A stretch of DNA of 19,654 nt from Fomitopsis serialis (lineage: Eukaryota; Basidiomycota; Agaricomycetes; Polyporales; Fomitopsidaceae): positions 1-19,654 of the forward strand of contig NW_025955587.1 of the NCBI RefSeq assembly GCF_022376445.1. The letters are read 5' to 3'. Numbering within the stretch: the first letter of the stretch is position 1; every line of letters begins with the position of its first letter. A program made the translations under genes and the position numbers. Under the pieces are notes generated by a model. The model searched no databases, had not been told where the DNA came from, and saw only the letters and a program-made list of their open reading frames with translations. Of the stretch, positions 8,734 through 18,481 are shown piece by piece.

Positions 8734-11396
8734 ATGGCAACTTCCGGCCCGTACTCCAGGCCTCCTCCCCCTTCGCGCTCCGCTATAAACCAACATACTA
8801 CCAAACCTACGAAGTCTCCAAGAGGTCAACCTCGGCATGCGCTAGGTGGCCCACGCAGGATCCTCAGGCGGATCCGATCCATCATAGAGCACGATAATGA
8901 TCCGAAGTCGCGACTACGACAAAGCGCTGACGCACACGTGAGTGCTGGTACCAATGGTGCCGGCTCTCCAACGCTGTACTTGCATAACATCGGTGAGTCC
9001 TCCCTGAGACGTCGCACGTAATGCTGACTGAGTGGCTTGACTGTCAGGCGAGAATGAGGATAGTCTCTCGAGCGATTTGCTGCGGTCCATCTCCAGCGTC
9101 TTTGATCGAGACTCAAGCAACGGCAACGAGACCGGAGGCGATGCACCAGATGCATTCTGGGCTGCTCAGCGACGCGGCGACCATCATGCTTACGCGGCAC
9201 TGGCCAGCACGGACTCTCTGCCTCTGAGTATCGATGCAAGTGTGACGACGGCTTCCGACGTCACCGAGATACAGTCAATCTACTCCTTGAATCCTCTGGA
9301 CGGCGATGTATCAGTCAGGGTTGCAGATCCCTCCCTTCCTCCGGAATGGTTCCATGAGGTCATTCCTGAAGAGCAAGAGGAAATGGCCGAAGGCGCCTTT
9401 GCGGTGATACAAGTCCCAAATTGTTATCTCTACCACGGCACCCATGGATACAACGAGCGCAGCCCTGTGTGCTCCAGACAACAGGTGTGTGCTGTATGTT
9501 GCGTAATTCAGAGGCGTCAAAGACTAACATTATGATTATGAACAAGGTGCCGAACCTCTTACCGAGCCACACTGTTGCAGCATCTTCGAGTCCCTCATAT
9601 CTGATCGACAATGGGCTTCAAGGCCTTGCAGAAGACGCGAGCAGACTCTTCGAGTTCCTCGGTGCTGCCCAACAGGTGCCAGAGTCCGGGTCTAGTCAGG
9701 ACGTCATACCATCTCAGGCGTCCACTACTCAAGGAGTCCCCATGGTCTGCGTAGCTTGTCAACAAGCCGTACAGGAGGATAGTATCGTGCGTGTGCGAGA
9801 CGGTCGCATCGTACACCTCGAATGCTGTCTCGACAGTTATCCTCCGAGCTACTCCTCGACATGTCCCACATCCGACAGGCAGATCAGCTTCTCCGAGCCC
9901 TCACCAATGTGTTCTACCCCATGCACACCTGCTAGCCTCGATACGGGTTGGGCGAGGTCCAGCAGCTGGTCTATCCCGAGCCTTCTGATTCCGGACGCAC
10001 GTAACGCAACCAGACCACCCTGGCTACTTTCTACCCATACATCACCCCTCACATCCTATCTTCCGAGGACGCGACGAGTAGAGGGACCGAATATCCGCGA
10101 TCCTTACAGCACAGCGCCATTCGCTTGCTTGGCTCCAAGCGACATCTCTTTGCCTATAGAACTCTGGGAGGAAATCATCGACTCCCTCCTGGATGAGCCG
10201 GAGGCGCTCTTGGCATGTGCGTTCGTCTGCAAGGCGTGGTATGCTCGCTGCCGAATGCACCTATCACTGGGAGTGCTCCAGCTGGGTCATCGCCGCGACG
10301 TCGTACGATTGTCGAGATACGTTCGGGCCCACCGCGCGTTCGCAAGGCGAGAGTTCGTGACCGTCCAGGGAGATGCGGGGAGGTCGCTGTCTCACCTGAC
10401 GGCCTTCAGCGCGCAGTTGGCCGGTAGGATGCAGCGCCTGGAGTCGTTGTACATTGAACACGGTGTATGGCGAACCGGGATGACGGACGTCGGGTTCTTC
10501 ACGCGCGTCGCATCCTTCACGTCCGTCGTTCGGCTCACTTTGAACGACGTAACGTTCCCCTCGACTTCGATCTTCGCTCAGTTTGTCTGTGCTCTAGAAC
10601 AACTGGTCGAGCTGTACTGCATCAACAGCAAGACGATGAAGAAGCGCACTGGCCAACAGTTGTTTTTGCCCTTGAGGCGATCTTCGAGGCTGGCCCACTT
10701 CACTCTTGTGGGCTCTCAAGTGTACGACATCATTGGATTCTTCATCGCCAGCGACCTTGCTGCGAAACTCACGGACCTCACCTTGCACGTTGGCTATGTG
10801 GGCTATCGGCATTTCATGCATCTGGATGCTGTTGCGTACCGCGAGCTGCTCTGTGCCTGCCGGTCTTTGCGCGCGCTTCACCTGCAATCTCGCGACGTTG
10901 CATTGCCCAATACTGTCAGTCCAGATAATGTACTAGGTGTGTTCTGTTCCACAACCTTCGTGTCCTGGTTCCCAATTCACATCTTCTCTCCGCAGTACAT
11001 TACTTGAATGCGAGTACGAGGCACAACCTCGAGGCTCTCCATCTATCCATCGAGCCGCACCTATACGGCGACTACCGCTGCGGATGGATGGTCACATTCC
11101 TCTCGCACTTCTGCTCAGGCAGCACCGTCCGGGAACTCGACATTACATTCGACATCCAGGGCGAGACGAACGCGACGGCGCACAATCTACTCCTCGCCAG
11201 ACTGAGCGACGAGACGGACATGTCTTTGCTGGACAGGGTCCTCGCGACGAGGCGGTACGCGGGGCTGGAGAACGTCGAGGTCGTCCTGCGCGTCGGACAT
11301 TTGGAATCTCGACTTGTGAAATCTCGGGAGGCGCTCTGGGTTGAGCGTGTCGAGGGGCAGCTGCGGAATGTCCGCCTGCGAGGTATCCTGACGTGA
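8734..11396 (+). CDS. F-box protein with LIM-like zinc half-module
   Basis: Predicted SCF-type substrate-recognition protein of 828 aa. Exons 8734-8992, 9048-9484, 9547-10936 and 10996-11396 sum to 2487 nt, divisible by three; introns have clean GTGAGT, GTGTGT and GTGTGT donors, and a GACTAAC branch point precedes 9547. The N-terminus is Ser/Pro/Arg-rich and looks disordered. Residues 300-326 form C-x2-C-x18-H-x2-C-C, the spacing of the first zinc site of a LIM domain. The F-box is at about 434-474 (LPIELWEEIIDSLLDEPEAL, then CAFVCKAWY). The rest (to 828) has leucine-rich-repeat-like segments, for example LSHLTAF, LVELYCI, LTDLTLHVG, LRALHLQS and LEALHLSI. Partner Skp1 is expected from the family; the target is unknown. 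Unlike its two damaged neighbours, this copy is fully open. Confidence 0.85.
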
Positions 11397-11793
11397 GTAC
11401 GCGGACTACGAGCGTGCGGCGCATACGAACTGAGCTTCCATGCATAGCGTACGGGTGAAGACGTAGTCGCTGAGGACGAACGCGGTCAAGAACGGACTAC
11501 TCCGCAATAGGTGCAGGACCGACACACTTCGCCATCAGCACTGTAGGCTGTGGGCACAACAGGCGGGTCTCCTTGTACACCTGTATGCATCAGCCACCTT
11601 CTCCTGGAGATGCATCCCTATCAAACGGTAGCTAAACTGTGCCCGAAACTCTCGTGAGTATGCAGATATATAGTGCTACAGATAGGGTAATACATACTGT
11701 GTATGATGTCCGTGATGGTACTGCCAGAGCATTATATGAGCGTATAGGCATAGCGACATGAAGGGACTGGAATATAACATAGAGTTCCAAGAT
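11397..11793. other. Convergent 3' intergenic region
   Basis: About 400 bp between the stop of the F-box gene (+) and the stop of the phosphatase gene (-). It is AT-richer than the flanking coding sequence and has no recognisable frame, repeat or RNA. It should hold both 3' untranslated regions. Confidence 0.5.
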
Positions 11794-12639
11794 TCAACCG
11801 CTATTCAGAAGCTCCGTTACTTGTAGATCATGGGGAGCAAGGTCAATCGAGGCACCAACGACCTTGGGCGACTCCCCAGGCTTTGTGGACGCCATAGCGA
11901 GCGACGTCGAGGTCTGCACTTTCTGCGTCGCCTTGCCTGCTTTATTTGAGGCGGCTGATGCGGATGTCCGCCAGAGTCGCAGCTTCCCAAGGCTCAAGCC
12001 GAGTCTGAGCTGCGACGTCGACGCATCAGGATGTGATTGTGACTTCGGCATGTCTGGATGTAGCCGCCAATAGTACTGCTCCAGCTGTTTCCTGAAGCCA
12101 ACGTTGGGGGAGACCACACTTCGCTTGGAAGCAACAAAGCTGATGGATTGCGAGGGCGTCATGTTCGTCGTGGCCAGGATGTAGGCGCAGACAACTGTGG
12201 CTGAGCGGGACATGCCCACGAGGCAGTGAACCTGATTGGCGCGTACCGTTCGGTGGTGGAATGAGGACGAGCGTAGAAAGAAAGCGCACCAGTACTGTGT
12301 TAGAGATGTTCTCGGAAAGGGCAGCCTTGATCCAGTCTGTGGTCTCATCGAGGTATCCCAGGATGTCTACATCGACCTCGTCCCGTATCGGCACATGAAG
12401 TGTCCTGAGTCCCAGGTTTGAGGGAATATTTGGAGCATCCTCCACCACGCTCAGAACATGTGTGACGCCCAGTTTGTGAGCTGTACGGGGTCGCGCGCGG
12501 TGAAGAGATTGGAAAGGTAAAGACGCGGCACGATGAGGGAGGCCTGACGGCCAAGTGTGAGGCGTTCGCCGGGCGCGATGGTCGACCCTGTCTTTACGAC
12601 GAGCCACGGCGGAGTCCTGGGCGCGGTGAAGGACAGCAT
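11794..12639 (-). CDS. Dual-specificity protein phosphatase
   Basis: Predicted cysteine-based phosphatase acting on phospho-Ser/Thr/Tyr. Exons 12639-12290 and 12231-11794 are split by a 58-nt GTGCGC...CAG intron. Recognisable parts: IVPRLYLSNLFTA (substrate-recognition strand), LGVTHVLSVVEDAP, VPIRDEVDVDIL (likely general-acid Asp), and the signature VHCLVGMSRSATVV with Cys120, Arg126 and the P-loop Ser. The helix LATTNMTPSQSISFVASKR and QLEQYYWRL follow, then an about 90-residue Ser/Thr/Lys-rich tail without domains. A frame break occurs at the three-T run 12473-12475 (plus strand): DPVQLT in one frame and KLGVTHVLSV in the next. Exons sum to 788 nt; one extra base makes 789 (262 aa). The ATG at 12678 is an alternative start. 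Confidence 0.87.
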
Positions 12640-12926
12640 AGCTCGCTGCCGCTGGCGATGATGGTGGTAGGTGGACAAGTCGTTGGCGACGACACCCAGA
12701 CGGGACCCAGGCGGTGGAGGAACATGGCCGTCGCGGATCTAGGATGATCAGGTCGCGTCCGATCGAGTCGGAGGAGATCGGTTCGGTTCGGTACCATAAA
12801 CATCGCTTCTGTCGGCGTCACGCTGCTTTCCGCTGGCCGCAGAGTCCAAGTCGCTGCGCTCGACACACGCGACGGCCGTCTCGCACTGTTCGACAACCTC
12901 GCACACGGTCTGCTAGACTGGACAAG
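12640..12926. promoter_or_regulatory. Shared divergent promoter region, phosphatase/CLC
   Basis: The two start codons lie 287 bp apart and point away from each other, so both promoters must lie here or overlap the leaders. No classical TATA box or recognised activator site stands out. Inference from gene layout only. Confidence 0.5.
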
Positions 12927-15900
12927 ATGCGGTAAGTAATGGCAAGGGCATTGGATGCACCCCGAATTAACGAATGTATAGAGGATCCCGACCACGGGTC
13001 AAGCCTCTGGACAGAAACGGACATGCTCACAGCCCTTCTGACTACGACGCCGAGCAGCACGGGCTCCTTGATGAGGGATACACCAATGGACCGCTTCCAA
13101 CACCATTTCCGGGAAAGGGCAAGGGGCCCGCCTACGAAGAGGGCGGCGTGATCGACTGGCAACGCGAGGAAGCAGCTGAACGAGAACGGAAGCGCATCCT
13201 CGTCAATCACCGTGGCTTTCGAGGCCTAACAGCTAGATTGGCGGATGCGGGAAGTATGTGGCTAGTCATCATTCTGACGGGTTTGGGGATTGGGACGGCG
13301 GGGGCGTGGCTCGACGTGCTCGTGCGATGGTGCGTACGTTGTAATGTTCCCGCGCTCGCTCACGCATTCACGCGTCTTTTGTGTTGTAGGTTAGGTGATT
13401 TGCGGGACGGTCGATGTACATCCGGCTTCTTTTACAACGAAGTCATGTGCTGCAGTGGACTGGATCGTATGTGCTCATGTCTTGGATATTGGTAACTGGC
13501 ACGCTGACACGCAAGGATATAGCGGGCGAACTCTGCTATGAGTGGCAGACATGGAGCGAGTATTTGAACATCAGATGGATTATTGTTCAATCCCTGCTGC
13601 AATCATCTATTTACATCTTGCTCGCGGTACGTGGCCGGCCGCTACAATTCAGAGGTTGCCTATATGTATATTGTATAGGTTGCATTCGCCGGAAGCGCAG
13701 CTGCTCTAGTCAAATTCTACGCGCCATAGTGAGTGACCGGTATGTTCCACTCTGTCAGCTGTTCTTACCATGAATGATTAGCGCATTTCATACGGGAAGT
13801 AAGTTGATTGTCGATTCGCATACGCTACAGGATCCTGAAGTGCCTTTCTTTACAAGTTCCTGAGATCAAGGCCGTCGGTATACCGTTCCCTGTCAGCCAT
13901 GGTTACAGCTGAGATGGTCTTCGTAGATCCTCAGTGGCTATGTTCTGGATTCCTTCCTTTCTCCTTGGACTCTGCTCATCAAGGCGCTCGGGCTTGCACT
14001 TGCGGTTGCTTCAGGCCTATCTTTAGGCAAAGAGGTACGAAGATAGTACGTCCACTCGTAGTGTTTTCTCTGAAGTGTGAGTTCGCAGGGCCCGCTAGTA
14101 CACGTCTCGTGCTGTTTGGCCCTTCTCCTCTCGAAAATGTTCAAGCAAATCCACCGAAACGAAGGTACGGCTCTGTTGACTATAATCCAACCCAACCACT
14201 GACCGGCCTCTCGTAGCCCGAAAACGCAAGATGCTCGCAGCGGCAGCAGTCGCGGGTGTCTCAGTCGCCTTCGGCTCGCCCCTCGGCGGCGTGCTCTTCG
14301 GGCTTGAGGAGCTCGACACGTTCGCGAGCGGGACGGACGTTATGTGGCGTGGGTTCGTTACGAGCGTGATCGCAGCGATGGCGCTACAGTATATCGACCC
14401 GTTCGGGACGAGCAAGCTCGTGCTGTTCCAGGTGCAGATCACAGACGAGACGACGGTGTGGCGGGCATTTGAGCTGGTGCGTGCTTTGTGCAGTCCGGCG
14501 CGGAGGTGTTGACCTAAGACGGCGATGTAGATTCCATGGCTAATCCTCTCTGTGCTCGGAGTGAGTTCAGACCGTCGCCTAATCGAGTTGTCTGCTCATA
14601 GTCGCTCAGGGCTTACTTGGCTCGCTCCTCATCAAGCTGAACGCGCGTATCGCAGTGTATAGACGCAACGGCGTCCTGAACAACTGGCCGACGGTAGAGG
14701 TCATCAGCGTCAGTGCAATTACCGCTGCAGTCTGCTACCTGGTGCGCTTTGTTCTGCTTCGAAAGGATCTTCGGCTGTTGACGCAGGATTCAGGTGGTAT
14801 TCCTTAGAGTGCAGTCGTCGGAATTGGTCGCGAACCTATTCTTAGAGTGCGATCCTATCAGAGGAGACTACCACGGTCTATGCAAGTGCGCGGGATTCAG
14901 CATATGCACTGCTCGTGGACATCTAGCTGATGTCAATGTTGTAGCACGACAGCCATCTGGGCGAATGTCTTTCTGCTCATCCTTACGGCTGGCACGAAAC
15001 TGGTTTTCACAGCATGGACCTTTGGTATGATGGTGAGTGCATGCGAACATGCGCGACTGTGGACAACTGAGTTTGTGCTGCTGTAGATCCCGGCGGGTAT
15101 CTTCCTGCCCACGATTGCCATAGGTGCATGCCTTGGTCGCGCTGTTGGTCTTATCACGTATGCATTCATTTGATTGTATATTCTATGCATCGCCTGACCG
15201 CTACTGCTACTTAAGTCAGGGTCTGCAACGGGCTTATCCTCAGGCTTGGATATTCCTGTCTTGTCCACCGGAACCGAATGCACGATGTATCTCCCCAGGG
15301 TTCTATGCTGTGATCGGTGCATCCGCCATGCTCGGCGGTGTCACGCGAATGACTAGTGCGTCCCGTCTCATTTCCTGACGTCGACCGAGCTCACTCACGG
15401 CCAACCCAGTCTCCCTCGTTGTCATCCTCTTCGAGCTCACCGGCGCACTCTCGCACGTCCTGCCCATCATGATCTCCGTGATGGTCTCCAAATGGGTGGG
15501 AGACTACTTCGGGAAGGAGGGCATCTACTCAATTTGGATCGCGATGCGCGCGTACCCCTGGCTGCCGCCGTCCGAGTTCCGCGACAAGGGCGAGACCGCC
15601 GCGGACGTGATGAAGCGCGCGGCGGACCTCGTCGTCATCGCGGAGGACGCGGAGCGGGGGTGCGAGCTCCAGGACGTCGACCAGGTGGTGCGGATGTATC
15701 GGTTCCACGGGTTCCCGGTCGTGTGCGGGGAGACGTTCGTGGGGTATGCTACGCGGGAGAACCTGAGGGCGGCGTTGGGTGGGTGCTCCGTCGAGTGCTG
15801 CTGCGCAGGGATTGACGGTTTTTTAAGATACGCTTATTGCTGAGGATCTTGCGTCCGGGCAGCGGAGGTGGTGCACATTTTGGCGCGTCCTGAGCAGCCG

Positions 15901-16177
15901 GACTTGGTCGACTTGTCAGACGTGCTGGAGGACGCGGTGCTGCAGATGCGGCCGGAGATGCCTCTCGAGCTGGTCGTGAGCACGTTCCAGAAGCTGGTAC
16001 GCAGCACTCCTATCACAATTGGTAGCCAGTCTCACTGATCGTGATGCGGCAGAATTTGCGACATATTCTATTCTCGCGAGGGGCATCTTGTGTGGCATGG
16101 TCACAAAAACGGATGTCGTGCGACTCTTCACGGCACAGTTTCCCTACACCTCGGCGCTCTCTGATAAGGGCTGGTGA
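12927..16177 (+). CDS. CLC family chloride transporter
   Basis: Membrane Cl- transporter, probably a Cl-/H+ exchanger of an internal compartment (family knowledge; yeast Gef1 is the model). Nineteen coding exons: 12927-12931, 12982-13329, 13390-13466, 13523-13626, 13679-13728, 13782-13798, 13857-13873, 13927-14034, 14089-14164, 14217-14476, 14531-14560, 14610-14741, 14794-14885, 14945-15032, 15087-15157, 15216-15355, 15410-15778, 15828-15996 and 16053-16177. CLC motifs: HTGIPE (198-203, first anion loop), GKEGP with gating Glu242, GVLFGLEE with the acidic pair 298-299 typical of exchangers, and PAGIFLPT (about 470). A cytosolic CBS pair follows from about residue 600 ([19 protein letters not shown]). 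Exons sum to 2278 nt; two one-base breaks (about 15877-15883 and 16091-16096) bring it to 2280 (759 aa). If the first intron is retained, an ATG at 12974 gives the same downstream frame. Confidence 0.92.
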
Positions 16178-16292
16178 AGAAACGCTGCAAGTCTACGTTG
16201 CAGTATTTAACCTATCTTTATTATATGTTCTACGGGATTCGCGCATGCTATCGATGTCTATGGATTTCCGCCGTGGTGCACCAGGTTGGCGG
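16178..16292. other. Convergent 3' spacer, CLC/methyltransferase
   Basis: Only 115 bp separate two opposing stop codons, so the two 3' untranslated regions very likely overlap. An AT-rich patch (about 16200-16230) could serve poly(A) addition on either strand. Confidence 0.5.
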
Positions 16293-17358
16293 TCACGTCC
16301 GCAAGATGTACAGGTAATAGTGGAAGGCCTCGCCCAGCGCGCGGATTTCGAGAGTCGTACCAGGGCGGGTTAAGTACCGTTTGCGGAAGTGCGGCTGGCC
16401 GAAGGTGAGGTAGATGAAGAGGCCGCCGGGTTTTCGGAGAACGCTGAGGACGATGGGAGGGTTCGTGACTGCCTGGCTGGTTGTGGAGGGTGGAGAGACG
16501 TACCGGAGGACTTCGTCGACTTCGCGATTGCAGTTTTGGATGACTTCTTCTGGAGGATCCTGTAGGCCGTCGGTTAGCAAGGAGGCTTGTCCCTGTGGAT
16601 GGATGCACATATACTGACCCAGACGTCCCCTTTGGCAGTCATCATCGCATCCATGGTCCCTGTGTGTGGCAATCGCTTTATTGGGGAGGGTGGTATGGGG
16701 TGGCTACTGAACATTACCTTTGTCGATCGCAACGTCGAACGAGTCCGAATCAAATGAGAGAGCCCGGATGTCCATTTCATGCCCTGCAAGGCTTTCAATA
16801 CGACCCGCTGCTCATATGGCGATGGCGTTCGTACATTCCATCTCGGACCGAGCCTCAGCATGTTTGCGCTTCATCTGCTCGACCACCACGCTGGAGTACT
16901 TAGAACGGACTATGAGGTGAGGCACGCGGGGTCACGACTTTGGGGACTGGCAAGAAACGCACGTCGGTGTTGACAATGTTTTTATAGCCATCGTCATACA
17001 TCTGACACGCTGTTTGCAAATGCAAGAGACGACCTAGTAGCAATCGACGGACCTCTTCAGACAGCTTCGAGTTACCACACCCTAGCATTAGGATTCTCGC
17101 ATTCTTGTCAGGTATGAGCTCTCTGAGGATGTCTGCTACATCTGCGTATGATTTGAACCAATCGAACGATGTCTCGCCAGACTCTCTAGCACGCGATCAA
17201 TGCACAGACCAACCTGCTCGAAAGTGCTGCTCACTGAGTGTATCTCTGGTCCCTGCTCACATTCACAAATTGTATTTTCGCAGCTGAACGCTCTGCGCTT
17301 ACCAGTACTCCCTCGTGCCATACTCCTCATTCTTCTGCGGGAGAACGTCCGTGGACAT
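16293..17358 (-). CDS. Class I SAM methyltransferase, EEF1AKMT4/METTL13-like
   Basis: Predicted S-adenosylmethionine-dependent protein methyltransferase of 207 aa. Human EEF1AKMT4, a related family member, methylates a lysine of elongation factor eEF1A; the substrate here is inferred. Nine exons on the minus strand: 17358-17303, 17252-17235, 17185-17053, 17001-16963, 16898-16835, 16783-16718, 16659-16619, 16559-16504, 16443-16293; total 624 nt, divisible by three. Visible: EYGTREYW and SFDWFKSYADV near the N-terminus, motif I ILMLGCGNS (about 56-64), DDGYKNIVNTDYS (acidic motif II), DKGTMDAMM (about 124-131), then LRKPGGLFIYLTFGQPHFRK and a C-terminal LGEAFHYYLYILRT. Exon 2 is only 18 nt. The start (MSTDVLPQKNEEYGTREYW) fits the family. 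No frame damage. Confidence 0.9.
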
Positions 17359-17579
17359 GGCGAACAGCTGAAGGTGCACGACGCGGAGAAGAGCAGAGGT
17401 GCAGGCTCCGGAGCGCGCAGCGCGAGATAGCCGCAGCTCTGGGCTTCGGCCGATCGCACATCACATGGCGGGCCGGGCATATAATGCGGGGTAGCCGTGC
17501 GGGGCAGCCTGAGCTCGCGCGTCCCACCCTCCAGAGCAACCATTCCCACCTACTTACAGCCCAATCCAATCAGTCGAAC
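17359..17579. promoter_or_regulatory. Shared divergent promoter region, methyltransferase/TMEM14
   Basis: The 221 bp between two outward-facing start codons must supply both promoters. It contains a TATA-like CATATAATG at about 17478 and a CCAATCAG motif at 17566-17573, the kind bound by the fungal HAP/NF-Y complex, though the latter sits only 7 bases before the TMEM14 ATG. Motif roles are inference. Confidence 0.5.
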
Positions 17580-18051
17580 ATGGTCAGTCTTCCGTGGCTG
17601 CGAATGTGTTGGGAGCCCGCTGAGACTCGCTTGGACAGTCTGCATACCCCGCGTACGTGATGGGCGGCCTCTGCATCGTCGGAGGCATCACTGGCTTTGC
17701 GAGGACGCGCAGCATCCCGTCTTTGGTCGCGGGTGTTGGGTACGTGTTGCCTTTTCGCCAGGATCTAGGAATGTGTTGACAGTGCTGCCAGCGTGGGTGC
17801 ACTGTACCTCTGGAGTGCGGACGGTATCCGTAGGGGCACGGCAAACAGCCTTGAAACCGCGCTGGGTACGTCCTCTCTTCGCATGTTTTTGTTAGCAGAC
17901 CTTTTGACATGGCCTCACAGGTGCATCTGCCATCCTGCTCCTGTCCTCCTTGCCGCGGGTCGCGAAGGGACCGATACCAGCCGTGCTCACCGCGACGTCC
18001 ACAGCCACCGCGGTGTACTACGGGAGGAAGGTGTACGCCCTCCAGCAATGA
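17580..18051 (+). CDS. TMEM14 family small membrane protein
   Basis: Predicted 105-aa membrane protein; the family in animals includes a mitochondrial porphyrin-transport-linked member (TMEM14C), but the role here is unknown. Exons 17580-17582 (the ATG alone), 17639-17739, 17783-17865 and 17921-18051 sum to 318 nt. The spliced N-terminus is MSAYPAYVMGGLCIVGG, matching the usual short start of the family. Hydrophobic segments: YVMGGLCIVGGITGFA, IPSLVAGVGAASVGALYLWS, ASAILLLSSLP and AVLTATSTATAVYYG. It ends in GRKVYALQQ, and the length is typical. An internal Met at 17661 could start a slightly shorter form. It shares its upstream region with the methyltransferase gene. Confidence 0.88.
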
Positions 18052-18481
18052 GCCCGCCCGGCTTCCATGTGCGTTGTATCATGCGTTTGTATAACAGTGC
18101 TACGCTTCGTGTCTCGCTGCAATTGTAATACCCCTGCTCTGTCATGCTATCCAGCCCGCATGCGACGCATCTCGGCTTCACGCCGAGCGCTCCAGTTCAG
18201 GCCAGGTCGCCTGGCCATGCTGAGTAGGATCATCCGGGAAGCGGGAGGTCCCTCTCATCAGAGATGCAATGATGCAATGCATATGTGCGTCCGATGTAGC
18301 ATTCGCGAACTCGACCCCAACGAACCCCTCCAAGTGATGATCAATGTCCGCGCAAGCCCCGTTGCACAGTGATCCCATGAGCCTTTTGTCCCAGTCGTCC
18401 GCGCGAATGGTACCGCTCTCCCAACAATCACCACACACTCAAAGTTTGGTGATAGCCAACACACCGATGTTCACATGTCCC
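18052..18481. other. Convergent intergenic region with two hairpins
   Basis: This 430-bp stretch separates the stops of the TMEM14 gene and the MidA-like gene. No protein is recognised. It contains two adjacent perfect inverted repeats (18171-18187 and 18200-18216) and a small direct repeat of ATGCAATG near 18262-18280. Confidence 0.5.
18171..18216. repeat. Two tandem GC-rich hairpins
   Basis: CTCGGC/GCCGAG at 18171-18176 and 18182-18187 form a 6-bp stem with a 5-base loop. GGCCAGG/CCTGGCC at 18200-18206 and 18210-18216 form a 7-bp stem with a 3-base loop. Both match perfectly. They could structure the 3' end of the TMEM14 transcript or its antisense. No known element is recognised. Confidence 0.5.

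Noticed and set aside
11004..11445. Separate gene for the 130-codon frame ending 11396
   Set aside because: It is the last exon of the F-box gene, joined through a clean GTGTGT...CGCAG intron.
15492..15815. 107-codon Arg/Gly/Asp-rich plus-strand frame
   Set aside because: Shadow of CLC exon 17 in another frame, produced by high GC content.
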